64,000 nt of DNA. Origin: Candidatus Accumulibacter proximus (GTDB lineage Bacteria > Pseudomonadota > Gammaproteobacteria > Burkholderiales > Rhodocyclaceae). A program made the translations under genes and the position numbers. Position 1 is the first letter of the stretch. Each line of letters starts with the position of its first letter. Below the pieces are notes generated by a model. That model ran no database searches. It was not told the origin of the DNA and saw only the letters and a program-made list of their open reading frames with translations. Below are positions 18,601 to 27,085 of the stretch, one piece after another. The stretch is from positions 186,001-250,000 of the forward strand of contig JADJMH010000005.1 in NCBI GenBank assembly GCA_016709675.1. Reading direction: 5' to 3'.

Positions 18601-19543
18601 TCGCCTCCGTGATGCACGTCTCGCGCGCGGCCTTGCGCTGCTCGTTGAGCCCGCGGCAGAACAGGCTGAGCAGCGCGGGCTCGACGGTGCGGCCTGCATC
18701 GTCGGCACCTTCCGGAACGGTCGCGTCGCCCGCCGCGAGGAACGCAACGATGCGATGGGCGAGCGCTTCCGTCATCACGTGCGCGGTCCGGGCGTTGTGC
18801 ACCGCCTGGAATGCCTGTTCGGGTCCCATCGGGAGCAGACGCATCCGGTTGCGCCGCAGCGACGGCATGACCGTCCGCCAGCCTTCCAGGTCGGCGAGGT
18901 AGTCCTCCCGCAGCGAGAGCACGACCTTGTAGGGCATCGCCTCGAGATCGAGCTCGCGCTGCGCCAGGGAGCGGTCCTCCAGCGCGAGCGCGAGCGACGC
19001 GGGGATTCGGTTCTCGGCGAGATCCGCTAGATCCTCGCGGAACGCGTTCACCTCGCCGGGGATCGCGCGCCCGAGGGTGAAGAGCTCCTCGAACTGGTCG
19101 AAGACGAAGACCGGCCGCGCGAGGCGGTTCTGCTTCGTCCACAGCTCGAGCCCGGACCTGTGGAGGTACTCCCAGAGCGACTCGCCGATCGGCGACGCCG
19201 GGTGCTCGACCTCCAGTGCTTCGAGCGTCTCGATGAGCGCGATGCGCACCTGGTCGATCAGCCGCTCGGCCTCGGGGCGCACTTGCAGGCGGACGAGGGT
19301 CGGGAGGTAGCCCTTCTCGCGCAACCGCGGAAAGACGCCGGCACGGAGCAGCGACGACTTGCCGAGGCCCGATTTGCCGAAGAGGACGGTGACCGGCTCG
19401 TCGAGGACCCTTCGCAACAGCTCGTCGGCTTCCGCGGCGCGGCCGCTGAAGAACTCGCGCGACGCCTCGTCGTACGCCTCGAGTCCCGGCCACGGATTCT
19501 CGGGATCGAGGCCTGCCGACCCCTGCGTCGGTTCGCCGCTCAC
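15632..19543 (-). CDS. STAND NTPase with transmembrane segment and WD40-like propeller, candidate defence protein
   Basis: This is a 1303-residue multidomain protein. Residues ~15-410 form a STAND-type ATPase with Walker A FGKSGLGKSS (55-64) and Walker B RPVFVFDQFEELF (143-155). Residues ~428-452 are a single membrane helix, followed by a coiled coil rich in A, E and K (~455-530). The rest, from ~590 to ~1240, is a WD40-like propeller with repeats such as FSPDGQALAVA and FSPDGQWLASL. The start is GTG at 19543, overlapping the TIR gene stop by 4 bases (GTGA). In such proteins the propeller is thought to sense a trigger, the ATPase to oligomerise and the partner effector to act. The pair is treated under the TIR gene. 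Confidence 0.85.
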   Translation of the reverse strand: MSGEPTQGSAGLDPENPWPGLEAYDEASREFFSGRAAEADELLRRVLDEPVTVLFGKSGLGKSSLLRAGVFPRLREKGYLPTLVRLQVRPEAERLIDQVRIALIETLEALEVEHPASPIGESLWEYLHRSGLELWTKQNRLARPVFVFDQFEELFTLGRAIPGEVNAFREDLADLAENRIPASLALALEDRSLAQRELDLEAMPYKVVLSLREDYLADLEGWRTVMPSLRRNRMRLLPMGPEQAFQAVHNARTAHVMTEALAHRIVAFLAAGDATVPEGADDAGRTVEPALLSLFCRGLNEQRKAARETCITEAMVEGGKESIVSDFYRESLEPFPPRARQFVEDQLITEHGFRNSYSVEDALAYGFVTAQELERLVDGRLLRLEHHLGTDRVELTHDLLTKAVLEERDRRRMIEQEAKELRQRRRMHLVVGLSIGLVVVFLGLAIGAGVAWTGAKKALAGEAEAKRAVEAEKKKVVELAQATKDQLDALQKTYGELSIAQKGRAEQATLRETEQKRAKSKELAAHAETATNNDPRLAMLLALDGIKLVDTLDARTALLDASRFAWPVSTLDKQQMRGEAKGVALSPGGDNLAVYAEGGVITVWDIRRQPPVQTWAVARPVADVTFVAFSPDGQALAVARESSLDLFDAKTGNAVRSLAQSGVYGLRIVFSPDGQWLASLQQDETVRVWSRRTGHPLAEPAPAKDVLDIALLPDAKAIIGVGRAVDGAGRFGLFARRFDQGADGKWVPTDVDLGGCVRAHSVSPTIEHLSATTRASVCIYRTSNLAATPARNESDIGAIDDIVWSAGGKSFAQFLLSEEVVVAAGTPERPLRTSIMKGGVRYNLDNNTMQFSVSEDGGRIAMIDGGGSVQIHALANDKPFMSNLDEGTVAVAPDGRWIAMTRLPAPVVEVVRVDAIGREAPVRIPLAKAPEKLLAAKEGLIVMLPGERYQAPSANVFDPATGRLRFPPRGGEVSIIGPAAELLIVGPPVDSKGPPEIVRVSDGAAVTGWQEAGDAQGPPELFLLDPRGMVGVWRRQSGDQARADLSVFEASGTRLVYRGKIIDLPAASRRKVAMADDGHAILEQRTSGGPRLEWPISTSAPTRAGDASRARSVAAAPDAPIARKLVSPRGRYEIRKLQDERGKAGQFEVLTRPHGSLVRTLAGTEHRFSPDDRWLAVWNDPKASGVRLLDLATGETATTFTDVGFIDEVEFEAGGAIARVRHGKGTTLVPLERRLQESFAKRLVGGRTLTDDERCTYGLRPTAECRSQVAGARSPGAQQKTPAKPAQEGANPGPARAFTGPAS

Positions 19544-21045
19544 CGCGCCTCCTCCCGGCGCATGGCCCGGATCTCGTCAGTGAGGATCTCGCGGAAATCC
19601 TTGCTCGGCTCGCCGCCCGGCGCATGGGCGAAGTGCATGTCCTGGAAAGCGGGGAAGGCATCGACGAGGTTGCGGTAGCGGCCGAGGTCGCCGCAATAGT
19701 CCGGGTCGACGACGACCGGCATGACGAACCGGCGGCCGATGATCTTCTTCGAGCGCTCGATCGCCTCGTGCCACTCGCGGAACACGTACCCCTCGTTGCG
19801 TCCGGCGGTGCGGTCGGAGAAGACGGGGACGAACAGGCGCGCCTCGCGCTGGATCTGCGGCAGGATCTTCTTCTCCCAGTAGTCGCCGGGAAGGAGCTCG
19901 GTGCGGTCGAACCAGGCATCCACGCCCATGCCCTCGATCGCCGAATGCAGGCGCTCGACTTCAGCGAGGTTCTCCCGACCGTAGCTGATGAAGATCGTCC
20001 CGCGCGGCTCGTCGCGCGAACGCTCCGGTGCCGCGCCCCGCGCGGCCTCGGGGTTGCGCTCGCTCCAGCGGCGATGGAGCTCGTTCACGAACTGCTCGGC
20101 GTCCCCGCCGAACACGTCGATGCGCGTCTCGCGCCCGAAGCGACGCAGAAACTCGGCGAGCGTCGAGCCGGCCGGCGCATTCTCCCGGGCGATGAAGTAC
20201 GCGCGCTGTGCGGTGCGCAGGCGATCGCGCGTGGCCGCCCGCAGCACGAACCGGCCTAGCCAGTCGGGGAGGTGCACGCCGAGCACCAGGAGATGGCTGT
20301 TGCGCAGGTCCGAGAGCAGCCACTCCGGCGGCGCAACATCGCCGCTGACGAAGCGGTGGATGAACTCGAGCGCGTCCTCGTCGTGAATCGCGAAATCGGA
20401 CTTCGTCCCGGCGCGGCCGAACAGGTTGAAGACGACGGCCGAACCGTCGCGCGCCGTCCGCAGCGCTTCGGCCTGCGCCGCGGTGGATTGATTGATCGAG
20501 AACTCGATTTCGCGGGTTACCGGCTGGCCAGCGTAACGCACCTCGTCCAGCGCCCGCGCCATGAGCGAGTCGAACGTCAGGGTGACGAAGAGATCGAGTC
20601 CCCGGATCTCCGCGAGGCTGCGCAGCGCGGGGGGCACCGGAAAGGCCGGATTGAGCCCGCGGACGAGTCCGGCGATTCGGTCGTACAGCTCGAACACGCG
20701 GGCGTTCCGCTTCTCGAGGTACGCGTCGACCGTGTCGCTAAGCTCGAAGTGCGGGGTCCAGTCGACCTGGAGCCGCTCCCGCTCGGCGAGGCGCTCCGCC
20801 AGCAGCCGTTGCAGCGACACGCTTCGTCCCTGATAGTCGGCCCGCACCAGTTCGTGGCCCAGGATTGGCACCACCTTACCCTGCTCAATGTAGTCGAGCA
20901 GGTCGTCCCAGGGGAAGTCGTCGTCCACGGGCTCGTTCCTCGAAGCACGGGTGTCGGGTACTGCATGGTGAATAGCCCCCCGCCCGGCGGCAACGTCAAG
21001 CGTAAGGCTAGGCAATTCAACGACCTTAGTCAAAGTATCCCGCAC
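19540..21045 (-). CDS. SIR2-like plus TIR effector protein, candidate defence gene
   Basis: This 501-residue protein has an N-terminal SIR2-like region (~50-330) and a C-terminal TIR domain (~348-480). The SIR2-like fold is indicated by VVPILGHELV, FVTLTFDSLMARAL, VVFNLFG and HLLVLGVHLPDWLGRFVL in the order seen in bacterial SIR2 effectors. Two expected active-site residues are changed: the Asn of the usual TTNFD is Thr, and the His of the usual HLHG is Phe. The TIR domain has FISYGREN, WFDRTELLPGDYW and YVFREW, where Glu424 aligns with the NAD-cleaving glutamate. So the TIR is the likely NAD-degrading enzyme and the SIR2-like part may only bind a ligand. It is translationally coupled to the STAND gene. 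The exact start is uncertain. Confidence 0.8.
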   Translation of the reverse strand: MRDTLTKVVELPSLTLDVAAGRGAIHHAVPDTRASRNEPVDDDFPWDDLLDYIEQGKVVPILGHELVRADYQGRSVSLQRLLAERLAERERLQVDWTPHFELSDTVDAYLEKRNARVFELYDRIAGLVRGLNPAFPVPPALRSLAEIRGLDLFVTLTFDSLMARALDEVRYAGQPVTREIEFSINQSTAAQAEALRTARDGSAVVFNLFGRAGTKSDFAIHDEDALEFIHRFVSGDVAPPEWLLSDLRNSHLLVLGVHLPDWLGRFVLRAATRDRLRTAQRAYFIARENAPAGSTLAEFLRRFGRETRIDVFGGDAEQFVNELHRRWSERNPEAARGAAPERSRDEPRGTIFISYGRENLAEVERLHSAIEGMGVDAWFDRTELLPGDYWEKKILPQIQREARLFVPVFSDRTAGRNEGYVFREWHEAIERSKKIIGRRFVMPVVVDPDYCGDLGRYRNLVDAFPAFQDMHFAHAPGGEPSKDFREILTDEIRAMRREEAR

Positions 21046-21113
21046 CTTCCGCCCATCGTCAATCGCAATTTCCCGCCAGATTTTCCGCCGGGTTCGCCCG
21101 ATCTATCCTGAAA

Positions 21114-21173
21114 TTCGTGTCTGTTACCCTGAAAACGCTCTTCGCCTTTCGTTTACAGGGTAACAGACACGAA
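21114..21173. repeat. Perfect 18-bp inverted repeat next to the IS110 remnant
   Basis: The arms at 21114-21131 and 21156-21173 are perfect reverse complements separated by 24 bases. The right arm covers the end of the IS110-derived reading frame. It could be a terminator hairpin, a REP-like element or part of an inserted element; no T-run follows. Confidence 0.8.
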
Positions 21174-21453
21174 CGCTCCCGTCGGGCAGCAAGGCCTTCA
21201 GATAGATCGATTCATCATAGGGGGTACGTGTCTGCCAGCAACGGTAGCGTTCGCGTTGTTCGCCGAAGGCGACCAACAAGCGGGGCGCCAGGTTGGGAGC
21301 AGCGGCCGCTAGCGCCCGGAATAGTGCGTAATCCGGCAGAGGGGTCGTGGCGACGGTCTCGATCTCGGCGTCAAAGCGCGTGATGGCCTTCAGGGTCACG
21401 CGCAATTTGTCTACCAGGCCCTCGACCAGTAGCTGTTTCGGCGTAATGATGGC
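21174..21453 (-). pseudogene. IS110-family transposase remnant with internal deletion
   Basis: The minus-strand frame reads LKAITRFDAEIETVA, then LAPRLLVAFGEQRERY, then RCWQTRTPYDESIYLKAL. In IS110 transposases the LAPRLL...FGEDR motif sits in the transposase_20 helix-hairpin domain and the YRCWKTRTPYDE motif is near the C-terminus, normally separated by ~80 residues. Here they are directly joined, so the middle has been deleted. The N-terminal catalytic half is also gone, replaced by the broken binding-protein copy. Confidence 0.75.
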
Positions 21454-21591
21454 TAGCTGGCGGCTGCGCCGAGCATCAGGGCGAGCGCCAGCGCGCTGCG
21501 GGAAATCAGTCGGGACATGGGAATCATGATGGTCTCCGTGGGTTGATGGCCTGCCGCGGGGGAAGACGTCCTGCCGGCAGGGCGGGCCGCG
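21454..21591 (-). pseudogene. Broken copy of the importer binding-protein gene (5' end and leader)
   Basis: This block closely repeats 15218-15353. Translated from an ATG at 21527 it gives the same signal peptide (LISRSALALALMLGAAAS) and then hits TAG exactly where IS110 sequence begins. The leader upstream of the ATG is also conserved. It shows that a second importer operon, or at least its first gene, once lay beside the nitrate genes. Confidence 0.85.
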
Positions 21592-21614
21592 TTCAAGCAC
21601 GGGCTGCCGGTCTT

Positions 21615-24347
21615 TCAGGCGGTCGCTGCGCTGCCGACCCTCGCCGCGTGGCCGGCGACCATCTCGCGCAGTTCGGGCAGGCAGGCGCCGCAGAACGTCC
21701 CGCAGCCGCGCTTTTCCTGCAGTAGCGCCAACGTTGCGCCAACGGCCAGATCGGCCATGATCTCTGCCTGGCTGACGTCGGCGCACTTGCACACGACCCG
21801 GCTGCGTTGCGGCAGCTTGCCAGGGCGGCGGCCGATCGGCGCCACCGCCCAGCGAATCAGCGCCGCGTCGAGTGAGTCGTCAGCCATCACATCCTTGAGC
21901 CAGGCCTGTGCCTGTGTCTCGCCGGCGAGGCGAACGCCGATCAACCTGCCGTCGGGCGCGATTGCACGCTTGCTGATCTGTCGCCGGTGGTCAGCGTAAA
22001 CGATTGCCGAATCGTCGTCATCGAGACCGAATAGCCGGTCGATCGCGCGCAGGCGCGTTTCCGGCAGCGCCTCGGCGTTTGCCGCACGGAAGACGACCAA
22101 GGCATCGTGGCGACCGTAGAGCCCGACGGTGGCGAAAGCGAACTCACCGAGCAGACCGCGGGCACGTTCGAGCATGGGCAGCGCGGCCAGTTCGCCGGCG
22201 CCAGCCCGGCGCAGAATCACCAGCTGCCAGGGCAGTTCGGCCTTGTCAATGGCGACAGCGGCGTGCTTCAGCTCCGGCTGCTGCGAAAACGGGTCGCGCG
22301 CCGAGACGGTCAGGGCATTGGCCCCGGGGTTGTTCATGAACTGGTTCCCCCAGTGCATCGGCAACCAGGCGCAGCCGCGCGCCAGGCCTTCGTCGGGGGC
22401 GACGCGAACGACGATGCTGCCGCGCGCATTGTGCACCCTGGCCAGTTCGCCGGCGGCCAGACCGCTCCGACGCAGGTCGGCCGGGTTCATCGTCAGCAGT
22501 GGCTCGTCGTCGAGATTGAACAGGCGGGCGACCGTGCCGGTGCGGCTCATGCCGTGCCACTGATCGCGCAAGCGACCTGAGATCAGGCTGATCGGGTGCT
22601 CCGCACTGGCCACTTCGGCGGTCGGCTGGTGCTCGACGAGGACGAAACGGGCGCGGCCGCTCGCCGTCGGAAAGACACCGTCTTCGTACAAGCGTTGCCG
22701 GCCCCTGCGGGCGACCGCGGGAAATGGCCACTGCTGCGGGCCGAGCGAGTCGAGCAGTGCGTAGCTGAGGCCGCTGATGTCGAGATCACGCCCGCGCGTG
22801 GTCTCGCGATGCTCGTTGAAGATCTGTTCGGGATGGTCGTAGGGAAACATCAATTCGGCCGGCTGGCGCAGCTGCTGGCCAAGCCGGCGGGCAAAGTCGA
22901 CGGCGATCTGCCAATCGTGGCGTGCCTCGCCGGGTGCGGCTACCGCCGGGGTGAGGTGAGTGATCCGGCGCTCGGAATTGGTCACCGTTCCTTCCTTCTC
23001 GCCCCAGGTCGTTGCCGGCAGCAGCAGGTCGGCGAAGGCGGCGGTGTCGGTGTTGCCATAGGCTTCCTGGAGCACGACAAACTCGGCTGCGGCCAGCGCG
23101 GCGCGGACCTGCGTCTGGTCGGGCAGCGAATGCGCGGGATTCGTGCAGGCGATCCACACCGCCCTGATCTCGCCGCTCTTCAGCGCGGCGAACAGTTCGA
23201 TGGCGGTCTTGCCGGGTCGCGCGGGGACCGCCGGCACGCCCCATAGCCGAGCGACCTCGGCCCGGTGCTGCGGATTGGCCATGTCGCGGTGCGCCGAGAG
23301 CAGGTTGGCCAGGCCGCCGACTTCGCGGCCGCCCATGGCGTTCGGCTGACCGGTCAGCGAGAATGGTCCGGCGCCGGGGCGGCCGATCTGACCGGTCGCC
23401 AGATGCAGATGGATCAGCGCGGCGTTGTTGTGCGTGCCGTGCGACGACTGATTGAGCCCCTGACAGTAGAGCGACAACACGGCGCGGGCGTTGCCGAACC
23501 AGCGCGCGGCGCGGATGATGTCGGCTTCGGGCAAGGCGCAGAGTCGGGCGACGACGTCTGGCGGATAGGCAGCGACGCTCTGCTCGAGTGCCGAAAAGTC
23601 CTCGGTATGCGCCGCGATGTAGTCCCGATCGACCCGCCCCTCGTTGAGCAGGACATGCAGCAGACCGTTGTACAGCGCGATGTCGCTGCCCGGCGCAAGC
23701 GGCAGGTGGAGATCGGCGATCTCGGCGGTCTCGCTGCGCCGTGGGTCGACGACGATGATGCGCAGCGCGGGGTTGGCTGCGCGGGCATCCTCGACGCGCC
23801 GGAAGACGATCGGATGGGCGATCGCCGGGTTGGCGCCGGCAATCAGCAGACAGTCGGCGAGCGCGATGTCCTCGTAACAGCAGGGCGGCGCGTCGGCGCC
23901 GAGCGTCTGCTTGTAACCGGCCACCGCCGACGACATGCACAGCCGCGAGTTGGTATCAACGTTGTTGGTGCCGATCAGCCCCTTGGCCAGCTTGTTGAAG
24001 ACGTAATAGTCCTCGGTCAGCAACTGGCCCGACAGGTAGAAGGCGACGCTGTCGGGACCATGCGCGGCGATGATCGCGGCAAAGCGCTTGGCGGCAACGT
24101 CCAGCGCTTCGTCCCAGGCGACCCGCTGGCGTGGCTGCCCGCGCTGTGGCCGCAGTTCGGGATGCAACACGCGGTAGTCGGGCCGCGTCGTCAGGTGGAG
24201 CGAGGCGCCCTTGGTGCAAAGGCGGCCCTCGTTGGCCGGATGATCCGGGTCACCCCGCACGCCGCTGATCTTTCCCTGATCGGTGTCGATCAGCAGGCCG
24301 CAGCCGACGCCGCAGTAGCAACAGGTGGACTTGACTGGCTGGTTCAT
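21615..24347 (-). CDS. nasA: Assimilatory nitrate reductase catalytic subunit
   Basis: This 910-residue molybdopterin enzyme reduces nitrate to nitrite in the cytoplasm. The N-terminus has the [4Fe-4S] cysteines CCYCGVGC and GRLCTKG, followed by the bis-MGD domains (SRLCMSSAVAGYKQTLG, GLNQSSHGTHNN, GQPNAMGGREVGGL). The C-terminal ~60 residues form a BFD-like [2Fe-2S] domain (VVCKCADVS, GCGTFCGAC), as in NasA/NasC of proteobacteria. No signal peptide is present. It is divergent from nirBD-narK, with which it forms the assimilation pathway. Confidence 0.95.
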   Translation of the reverse strand: MNQPVKSTCCYCGVGCGLLIDTDQGKISGVRGDPDHPANEGRLCTKGASLHLTTRPDYRVLHPELRPQRGQPRQRVAWDEALDVAAKRFAAIIAAHGPDSVAFYLSGQLLTEDYYVFNKLAKGLIGTNNVDTNSRLCMSSAVAGYKQTLGADAPPCCYEDIALADCLLIAGANPAIAHPIVFRRVEDARAANPALRIIVVDPRRSETAEIADLHLPLAPGSDIALYNGLLHVLLNEGRVDRDYIAAHTEDFSALEQSVAAYPPDVVARLCALPEADIIRAARWFGNARAVLSLYCQGLNQSSHGTHNNAALIHLHLATGQIGRPGAGPFSLTGQPNAMGGREVGGLANLLSAHRDMANPQHRAEVARLWGVPAVPARPGKTAIELFAALKSGEIRAVWIACTNPAHSLPDQTQVRAALAAAEFVVLQEAYGNTDTAAFADLLLPATTWGEKEGTVTNSERRITHLTPAVAAPGEARHDWQIAVDFARRLGQQLRQPAELMFPYDHPEQIFNEHRETTRGRDLDISGLSYALLDSLGPQQWPFPAVARRGRQRLYEDGVFPTASGRARFVLVEHQPTAEVASAEHPISLISGRLRDQWHGMSRTGTVARLFNLDDEPLLTMNPADLRRSGLAAGELARVHNARGSIVVRVAPDEGLARGCAWLPMHWGNQFMNNPGANALTVSARDPFSQQPELKHAAVAIDKAELPWQLVILRRAGAGELAALPMLERARGLLGEFAFATVGLYGRHDALVVFRAANAEALPETRLRAIDRLFGLDDDDSAIVYADHRRQISKRAIAPDGRLIGVRLAGETQAQAWLKDVMADDSLDAALIRWAVAPIGRRPGKLPQRSRVVCKCADVSQAEIMADLAVGATLALLQEKRGCGTFCGACLPELREMVAGHAARVGSAATA

Positions 24348-24581
24348 GGCGTTCTCTCCTGATCGTCATTAGCAACAGGCGTGCCAGATGCCAGTTCCGG
24401 GCACGCAGCCGCTCGATCGGCACTTGCGGCTGCTTCGCCGCGCTCGGCTACGTGCCGCTGCTCACCGTGCGCACCAGTTCCGGCATCTGAGCCGTTCCAA
24501 TCGCACTTGTGTAGTGCATCGCAGCATTCCCGCACCAAGAAGGGAGCCCGCACGCATCAAGGTCTGGTCATCTGCAATAGC

Positions 24582-24597
24582 TGGTACGAGATTTGCT
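24582..24597 (+). promoter_or_regulatory. Sigma-54 promoter for nirB
   Basis: TGGTACGAGATTTGCT matches the -24/-12 consensus, with GG and GC exactly 10 bases apart. It lies 41 bases before the nirB ATG. Sigma-54 control, usually through NtrC under nitrogen limitation, fits nitrate and nitrite assimilation. An activator site was not confidently found in the 240 bases upstream. Confidence 0.75.
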
Positions 24598-24638
24598 TGA
24601 TGCCTCTCATCAAAGTGCATTCGCGGGAGAAAGAAGGG

Positions 24639-27068
24639 ATGAGCAAGCAAAAACTCGTCATGGTCGGCAATGGCATGGCCGGCGTACGCACGCTCGAGGA
24701 GTTGCTGAAGATCGCGCCTGATCGGTATCAGATCACCGTCTTTGGCGCCGAGCCGCATCCCAATTACAACCGCATTCTGCTTTCGCCGGTGCTGGCTGGC
24801 GAGATGACCATCCAGGACATCGTTCTCAACGATCACGCCTGGTATGCGCAGCACGGCATCACGCTGCACCTGGGCAAGAAGGTGAGCCGGATCGACCGGG
24901 TGCAGCGCCAGGTCATTGCCGAGGATGGCACGGCAGCGGATTATGACCGCCTGCTGCTGGCGACCGGTTCGACGCCGTTCATCCTGCCGATCCCCGGCAA
25001 CGACCTGCCGGGCGTGATTTCCTACCGCGATATCGCCGATACCGACGTGATGATCGATGCGGCGCGACGCTACCGGCACGCAGTCGTCATCGGCGGCGGG
25101 CTGCTTGGCCTGGAAGCGGCGAACGGCCTGAAGTTGCGCGGCATGGACGTGACCGTGATCCATCTCTCCGACTGGCTGCTCGAACGTCAGCTCGACGAGA
25201 CCGCCGGCCGGATGTTGCAGAAATCGCTCGAAGATCGCGGCCTCAAGTTCCTGCTCGGCAGGCAGACCGAAATGCTGGTCGCTGGCGAGAGCGGCCGCGT
25301 CGCCGCGGTGCGTCTGAAGGAGGGACTGGAACTTCCTGCCGAGCTGGTGGTGATGGCCGTCGGCATCCGTCCGAATACGGCGCTCGCCGAAGCGGCGGGG
25401 ATCCATTGTCAGCGCGGCATCGTGGTCAACGATACCCTGCAGACTTTCGATCCGAAGGTCTATGCGGTCGGCGAATGCGTTGCCCACCGCGGCGTCGCCT
25501 ACGGCCTCGTGGCACCGCTTTTCGAACAGGGCAAGGTGGCGGCCAACCATTTGGCCCACTACGGCATTGGTCGCTATACCGGCTCGGTGACCTCGACCAA
25601 GCTCAAGGTGACCGGCATTGACCTGTTCTCGGCCGGCGACTTCTTCGGCGACAAGGACACCGAAGAGATTGTTCTCAACGATGCCGCGGCCGGCGTGTAC
25701 AAGAAGCTGGTGATCAAGGACAACCGTCTGGTCGGCGGCGTACTGTACGGGGACACCGCTGACGGGCCCTGGTACTTCCAGTTGCTGCGCGACCGGCAGG
25801 ATATTCACGAGATGCGCGACCATCTGTTGTTTGGTCAATCGCATGTCGGCGACGTTGGCCATCAGGGCCACAGCAAGGCGGCAGCGATGTCCGAAAGCGC
25901 CGAGGTCTGCGGCTGCAACGGCGTCAGCAAGGGAAGCATAGTCAAGGCGATCAAGGAAAAGGGTCTGTTCAGCCTCGACGACATCAAAAAGCACACCAAG
26001 GCAGCTTCCTCCTGCGGTTCATGTGCCGGCCTCTGCGAGCAGATTCTCTCGGCGACCATCGGCGGCGCCTACACCCCCGCGGCCTCGAACCGCAAGCCGG
26101 TGTGCGCCTGCACCGATTACTCGCACCAGGAAGTGCGCGACGCGATCCGCACGCAGCGCCTGCTGACCATCGACAGCGTCATGCGCTTCCTCGAATGGAC
26201 CACCGAAGACGGCTGCGACAAGTGCCGCCCGGCGCTCAACTACTACCTGATCTCGACCTGGCCGAAGGAAGCCCGGGACGATCCGCGCTCGCGCCTGATC
26301 AACGAACGTGCCCATGCCAACATCCAGAAGGACGGCACCTACTCGGTCGTGCCGCGGATGTGGGGTGGGCTGACGACCGCCGCCGAGCTGCGCCGCATCG
26401 CCGATGTCGCCGACAAGTACCAGGTACCGACGATCAAGGTCACCGGTGGTCAGCGCATCGACCTGCTTGGAATCAGGAAGGAGGACCTGATCAGCGTCTG
26501 GAAGGATCTCGAGATGCCCTCTGGCCACGCCTATGGGAAATCGATCCGCACCGTCAAGACTTGCGTCGGTGCCGAGCACTGTCGCTTTGGAACACAGTTG
26601 GCGATGGCCATGGGCGTCAAGCTCGAGAAGATGCTGTTCGACATGTACTCACCGCACAAGGTCAAGCTGGCGGTTTCGGGTTGTCCTCGCAACTGTGCCG
26701 AGGCCGGCATCAAGGATGTTGGCGTGATCGGCGTCGATTCGGGCTACGAGCTGTACGTCGGCGGCAACGGCGGCATCAAGACCGAGGTCGCGCAGTTCTT
26801 CGTCAAGGTGAAGGGCGACGACGAAGTCCTGGAATACACCGGCGCATTCCTGCAGCTCTACCGCGAGGAGGGTTTCTACCTCGAGCGCACCTGCCATTGG
26901 CTCGAACGTGTCGGCCTCGACCACGCCAAGAGCCGGGTCGTCGAGGACGACGATAACCGCAAGGCGCTGTACGCACGTCTCCTGGCCGAGTTGCAGGGCG
27001 CCCCCGACCCGTGGGCCGAGCGCATCGCCGGCGTCGAGCACCAGGAATACGAAGCGATTGTGGTTTGA
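24639..27068 (+). CDS. nirB: Nitrite reductase (NADH) large subunit
   Basis: This 809-residue enzyme reduces nitrite to ammonium. The order is: FAD/NAD pyridine nucleotide oxidoreductase (VMVGNGMAGVRTLEEL; HAVVIGGGLLGLEAANG), BFD-like [2Fe-2S] domain (VCGCNGVSKG, CGSCAGLCEQ), and nitrite/sulfite reductase domains with siroheme and [4Fe-4S] ligands in TCVGAEHCRFG and SGCPRNCAEAG. The ATG at 24639 follows GAAAGAAGGG; longer in-frame starts reach into the promoter and are rejected. It is the first gene of nirB-nirD-narK. Confidence 0.96.
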   Translation: MSKQKLVMVGNGMAGVRTLEELLKIAPDRYQITVFGAEPHPNYNRILLSPVLAGEMTIQDIVLNDHAWYAQHGITLHLGKKVSRIDRVQRQVIAEDGTAADYDRLLLATGSTPFILPIPGNDLPGVISYRDIADTDVMIDAARRYRHAVVIGGGLLGLEAANGLKLRGMDVTVIHLSDWLLERQLDETAGRMLQKSLEDRGLKFLLGRQTEMLVAGESGRVAAVRLKEGLELPAELVVMAVGIRPNTALAEAAGIHCQRGIVVNDTLQTFDPKVYAVGECVAHRGVAYGLVAPLFEQGKVAANHLAHYGIGRYTGSVTSTKLKVTGIDLFSAGDFFGDKDTEEIVLNDAAAGVYKKLVIKDNRLVGGVLYGDTADGPWYFQLLRDRQDIHEMRDHLLFGQSHVGDVGHQGHSKAAAMSESAEVCGCNGVSKGSIVKAIKEKGLFSLDDIKKHTKAASSCGSCAGLCEQILSATIGGAYTPAASNRKPVCACTDYSHQEVRDAIRTQRLLTIDSVMRFLEWTTEDGCDKCRPALNYYLISTWPKEARDDPRSRLINERAHANIQKDGTYSVVPRMWGGLTTAAELRRIADVADKYQVPTIKVTGGQRIDLLGIRKEDLISVWKDLEMPSGHAYGKSIRTVKTCVGAEHCRFGTQLAMAMGVKLEKMLFDMYSPHKVKLAVSGCPRNCAEAGIKDVGVIGVDSGYELYVGGNGGIKTEVAQFFVKVKGDDEVLEYTGAFLQLYREEGFYLERTCHWLERVGLDHAKSRVVEDDDNRKALYARLLAELQGAPDPWAERIAGVEHQEYEAIVV

Positions 27069-27085
27069 GCAACTGGAGAAGAGCA

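Noticed and set aside
16694..19030. Plus-strand frame of 778 codons opposite the STAND gene
   Set aside because: Shadow of the STAND-WD40 gene; no ribosome site and no recognisable domain.
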